Positions 6,540 to 7,049 of a stretch of DNA of 7,049 bases are shown piece after piece. The position numbers were made by a program, and so were the translations under genes. Each line of letters opens with the position of its first letter. Positions within the stretch are counted from its first letter, which is position 1. This stretch comes from an uncultured Planctomycetota bacterium (GTDB lineage Bacteria > Planctomycetota > UBA1135 > GCA-002686595), in contig CAIKQM010000291.1 of assembly GCA_903829565.1 (NCBI GenBank), forward strand, positions 1-7,049, in the 5' to 3' direction. The notes beneath the pieces were generated by a model that ran no database searches, was not told where the DNA came from, and saw nothing but the letters and a program-made list of their open reading frames with translations.

Positions 6540-6594
6540 GACGCGCCTAGTTCTTTGGGGGTTCGAGTCGTGCCAGCCGTGCAGGCGGGCGGGA

Positions 6595-6606
6595 TGGGGA
6601 TCCCCA
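6595..6606. repeat. 12-bp perfect palindrome
   Basis: TGGGGATCCCCA reads the same on both strands with no spacer. As RNA it would need a few central bases unpaired, so a DNA-binding dimer site is as plausible as a hairpin. It lies about 55 nt before rmlA, in the expected leader. Confidence 0.5.
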
Positions 6607-6620
6607 CGCGACGCGCAGGG

Positions 6621-6646
6621 GCCTTTAGCATCGAAATGCTAAGGGC
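6621..6646 (-). repeat. Strong 11-bp stem with UUCG loop upstream of rmlA
   Basis: On the minus strand the arms are GCCCTTAGCAT and ATGCTAAAGGC around TTCG. All positions pair except one C-A opposition (a G-T wobble if read from the plus strand). The UUCG loop is a known stabilising tetraloop, although here it is closed by U-A rather than C-G. No T-tract follows on either strand, so it is not a standard terminator. The proposed -10 box of the promoter at 6636-6664 lies in its 5' arm, so it may act as an operator rather than as RNA. Confidence 0.6.
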
Positions 6647-6664
6647 ACGACTTGAGTCCGGCAA
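6636..6664 (-). promoter_or_regulatory. Possible sigma70-type promoter for rmlA and downstream genes
   Basis: On the minus strand TTGCCG (6664-6659, 4 of 6 to TTGACA) is separated by exactly 17 bp from TAGCAT (6641-6636, 4 of 6 to TATAAT). The start would fall near 6629, giving a leader of about 90 nt before rmlA. A direct-repeat copy ends at the base next to the -35 box. Such matches occur by chance in GC-rich DNA, so it is only a candidate. Confidence 0.3.
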
Positions 6665-6683
6665 CGCCCCAAACTCGCCTCAG
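6665..6683 (-). repeat. Direct repeat, promoter-proximal copy
   Basis: CTGAGGCGAGTTTGGGGCG on the minus strand. It matches the copy at 6695-6713 at 16 of 19 positions, including an 11-base identical core AGTTTGGGGCG (6665-6675). It abuts the candidate -35 box. A binding site for an activator or repressor is the natural reading. Confidence 0.5.
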
Positions 6684-6694
6684 GCAAGGATTTC

Positions 6695-6713
6695 CGCCCC
6701 AAACTGCCTTCAG
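6695..6713 (-). repeat. Direct repeat, distal copy overlapping the epimerase stop
   Basis: CTGAAGGCAGTTTGGGGCG on the minus strand, offset by exactly 30 bp from its partner, about three helical turns. It includes the TGA stop of the upstream epimerase, so part of the repeat is coding and part is not. The identical core is 6695-6705. Confidence 0.5.
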
Positions 6714-7049
6714 AGGCTGTGCCGGGCGCGGTACCAAGCCACAAAACGGGCCAAACCGTCCTTCACAGGCACCGAGGGAGCGTAGCCCAGCTTGGCGCGC
6801 GCCTTGGTCACATCGGCACACGTCAGGACCACATCGCCGCTCTGCATGGGCTGGCGATCGAGCAGCACCTCGCGACCACAGGCCTCGCCGATCCACTGCA
6901 CCAGCTCAGAGAGCGAGGTCGTGGCCGATTCGCCTAGGTTGTAGATCTCGTAGCCCGCGCAGCGATCCAGCGCGCGCACGACTCCATCGACGATGTCCGC
7001 GATGTAGGTGTAGTCGCGGCGCGTCGTACCATCGCCGTAGAACGGCACA
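6710..7049 (-). CDS. NAD-dependent SDR epimerase, C-terminal part (UDP-glucuronate or UDP-glucose 4-epimerase-like; 5' end cut by window)
   Basis: The frame is open to the right edge and gives 112 complete codons; the GTG at 7048 encodes an internal Val, not a start. The fragment opens with VPFYGDGTTRRDYTYIADIV (1-20), the substrate-binding and dimer-side motif of extended SDR nucleotide-sugar epimerases. YEIYNLGE (33-40), LSELVQWI (46-53), GDVVLTCADVTKARAKLGY (71-89) and a closing GLARFVAWYR (98-107) follow, all typical of the family's last third. The Rossmann and YxxxK parts are off the window. The wording of these motifs is closest, from memory, to UDP-glucuronate or UDP-glucose 4-epimerases encoded in polysaccharide loci. 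The substrate cannot be settled from this part. It is separated from rmlA by 170 nt with promoter-like features, so it may belong to a preceding transcript. Confidence 0.85.
   Translation of the reverse strand, partial: VPFYGDGTTRRDYTYIADIVDGVVRALDRCAGYEIYNLGESATTSLSELVQWIGEACGREVLLDRQPMQSGDVVLTCADVTKARAKLGYAPSVPVKDGLARFVAWYRARHSL

Larger units (their letters stand above)
6561..6657 (-). repeat. Long-range inverted repeat enclosing about 69 nt
   Basis: The arms are 6644-6657 and 6561-6574. They pair over nine perfect bases (AGTCGTGCC with GGCACGACT), then one mismatch, then two more pairs. In the transcript they could close a multi-branched structure containing the 6621-6646 hairpin and the 6595-6606 palindrome. 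The innermost three bases of one arm compete with the base of the inner hairpin. It could equally be the ends of a short inverted-repeat element of about 97 bp. No target-site duplication is obvious. Confidence 0.45.
6540..6709 (-). promoter_or_regulatory. 170-nt non-coding control region upstream of rmlA
   Basis: No open frame of interest occupies this gap. It contains, in the direction of transcription, two direct repeats, a possible sigma70-type promoter, a strong near-perfect dyad, a 12-bp palindrome and the second arm of a long-range inverted repeat; each is listed separately. A run of T following a stem is absent, so termination of the upstream epimerase transcript here would need Rho or another mechanism. 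The density of dyads contrasts with the 1 to 80 nt gaps elsewhere. I infer that transcription, or its control, restarts here for rmlA and the genes beyond. Confidence 0.5.

Noticed and set aside
6556..6575. tRNA-like T-loop string GGTTCGAGTC on the plus strand
   Set aside because: The flanking bases do not form the 5-bp T-stem, and no anticodon arm, acceptor stem or CCA is present. I do not support a tRNA gene or tRNA-end attachment site.
6564..6576. TGGCACG on the minus strand, resembling a sigma54 -24 element
   Set aside because: The -12 position holds GAACC rather than TTGC-like sequence at the required spacing.
6621..6646. Intrinsic terminator between the epimerase and rmlA
   Set aside because: The stem is strong, but no T-run follows on the minus strand and none on the plus strand.
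5832..6785. Plus-strand frame of 317 codons covering rmlA and the non-coding gap
   Set aside because: Its sequence is the antisense of rmlA (runs of D, H, V, L) and continues through the hairpin region. No known fold or motif is visible.
7046..7048. GTG at 7048 as a start codon of a 112-residue protein
   Set aside because: The sequence from here is the middle of the conserved PxYGDG motif of SDR epimerases, so the real gene continues beyond the window.
1..7049. CRISPR arrays, insertion sequences, transposase or integrase genes, rRNA
   Set aside because: I found no regularly spaced repeats of CRISPR type, no transposase motifs and no RNA gene signatures on either strand.

Overview
The window is one strand-uniform piece of a bacterial surface-polysaccharide locus. 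Every gene I can support lies on the minus strand, so transcription runs from the right end to the left. In that order the genes are: the C-terminal third of an NDP-sugar 4-epimerase of the SDR family (cut by the right edge), rmlA, rmlD, rmlB, a Wza-type outer-membrane export lipoprotein, a Wzz/GumC-type chain-length (co-polymerase) protein, and a Wzy/WaaL-superfamily O-glycosylation ligase or polymerase (cut by the left edge). The numerous long plus-strand open frames are antisense shadows, as expected in DNA of roughly 60% G+C (judged by eye).

Organism: a Gram-negative (diderm) bacterium, because a lipobox-bearing polysaccharide export protein needs an outer membrane. The phylum cannot be fixed from the sequence. 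The ligase resembles the exosortase A-associated O-glycosylation ligase subfamily (TIGR03097-like, recalled rather than searched). This suggests a lineage with an exosortase/PEP-CTERM type envelope system, although no exosortase or PEP-CTERM protein is in the window. RmlA is the short form of about 240 residues.

How the genes fit together: RmlA makes dTDP-glucose, RmlB makes dTDP-4-keto-6-deoxyglucose and RmlD performs the final reduction to dTDP-L-rhamnose. The intervening 3,5-epimerase RmlC is not in the window. The upstream epimerase probably supplies another nucleotide sugar (a UDP-hexose or UDP-uronic acid). The export lipoprotein, the co-polymerase and the ligase/polymerase are the assembly and export side. 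The flippase (Wzx), initiating transferase and glycosyltransferases must lie outside.

Layout: 1-1323 ligase; 1324-1361 gap with a perfect Shine-Dalgarno and a small hairpin; 1362-2969 Wzz-like; 2970-2997 gap with a hairpin; 2998-3765 Wza-like; 3766-3845 gap with two hairpins; 3846-4907 rmlB, one base from rmlD; 4909-5784 rmlD; 20 to 23 bases of gap; 5808-6539 rmlA; 6540-6709 a non-coding control region; 6710-7049 epimerase.

The part least explained by known genes is 6540-6713. It holds two 19-bp direct repeats exactly 30 bp apart. The inner one abuts a plausible sigma70-type promoter, whose -10 box sits inside a near-perfect 11-bp stem with a UUCG loop on the sense strand. A further 9-bp (extended to 11 of 12) long-range inverted repeat encloses that stem and a 12-bp palindrome. 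This looks like an operator plus structured leader, or alternatively a small inverted-repeat element, ahead of the rml-export operon. No wholly novel protein system is visible.
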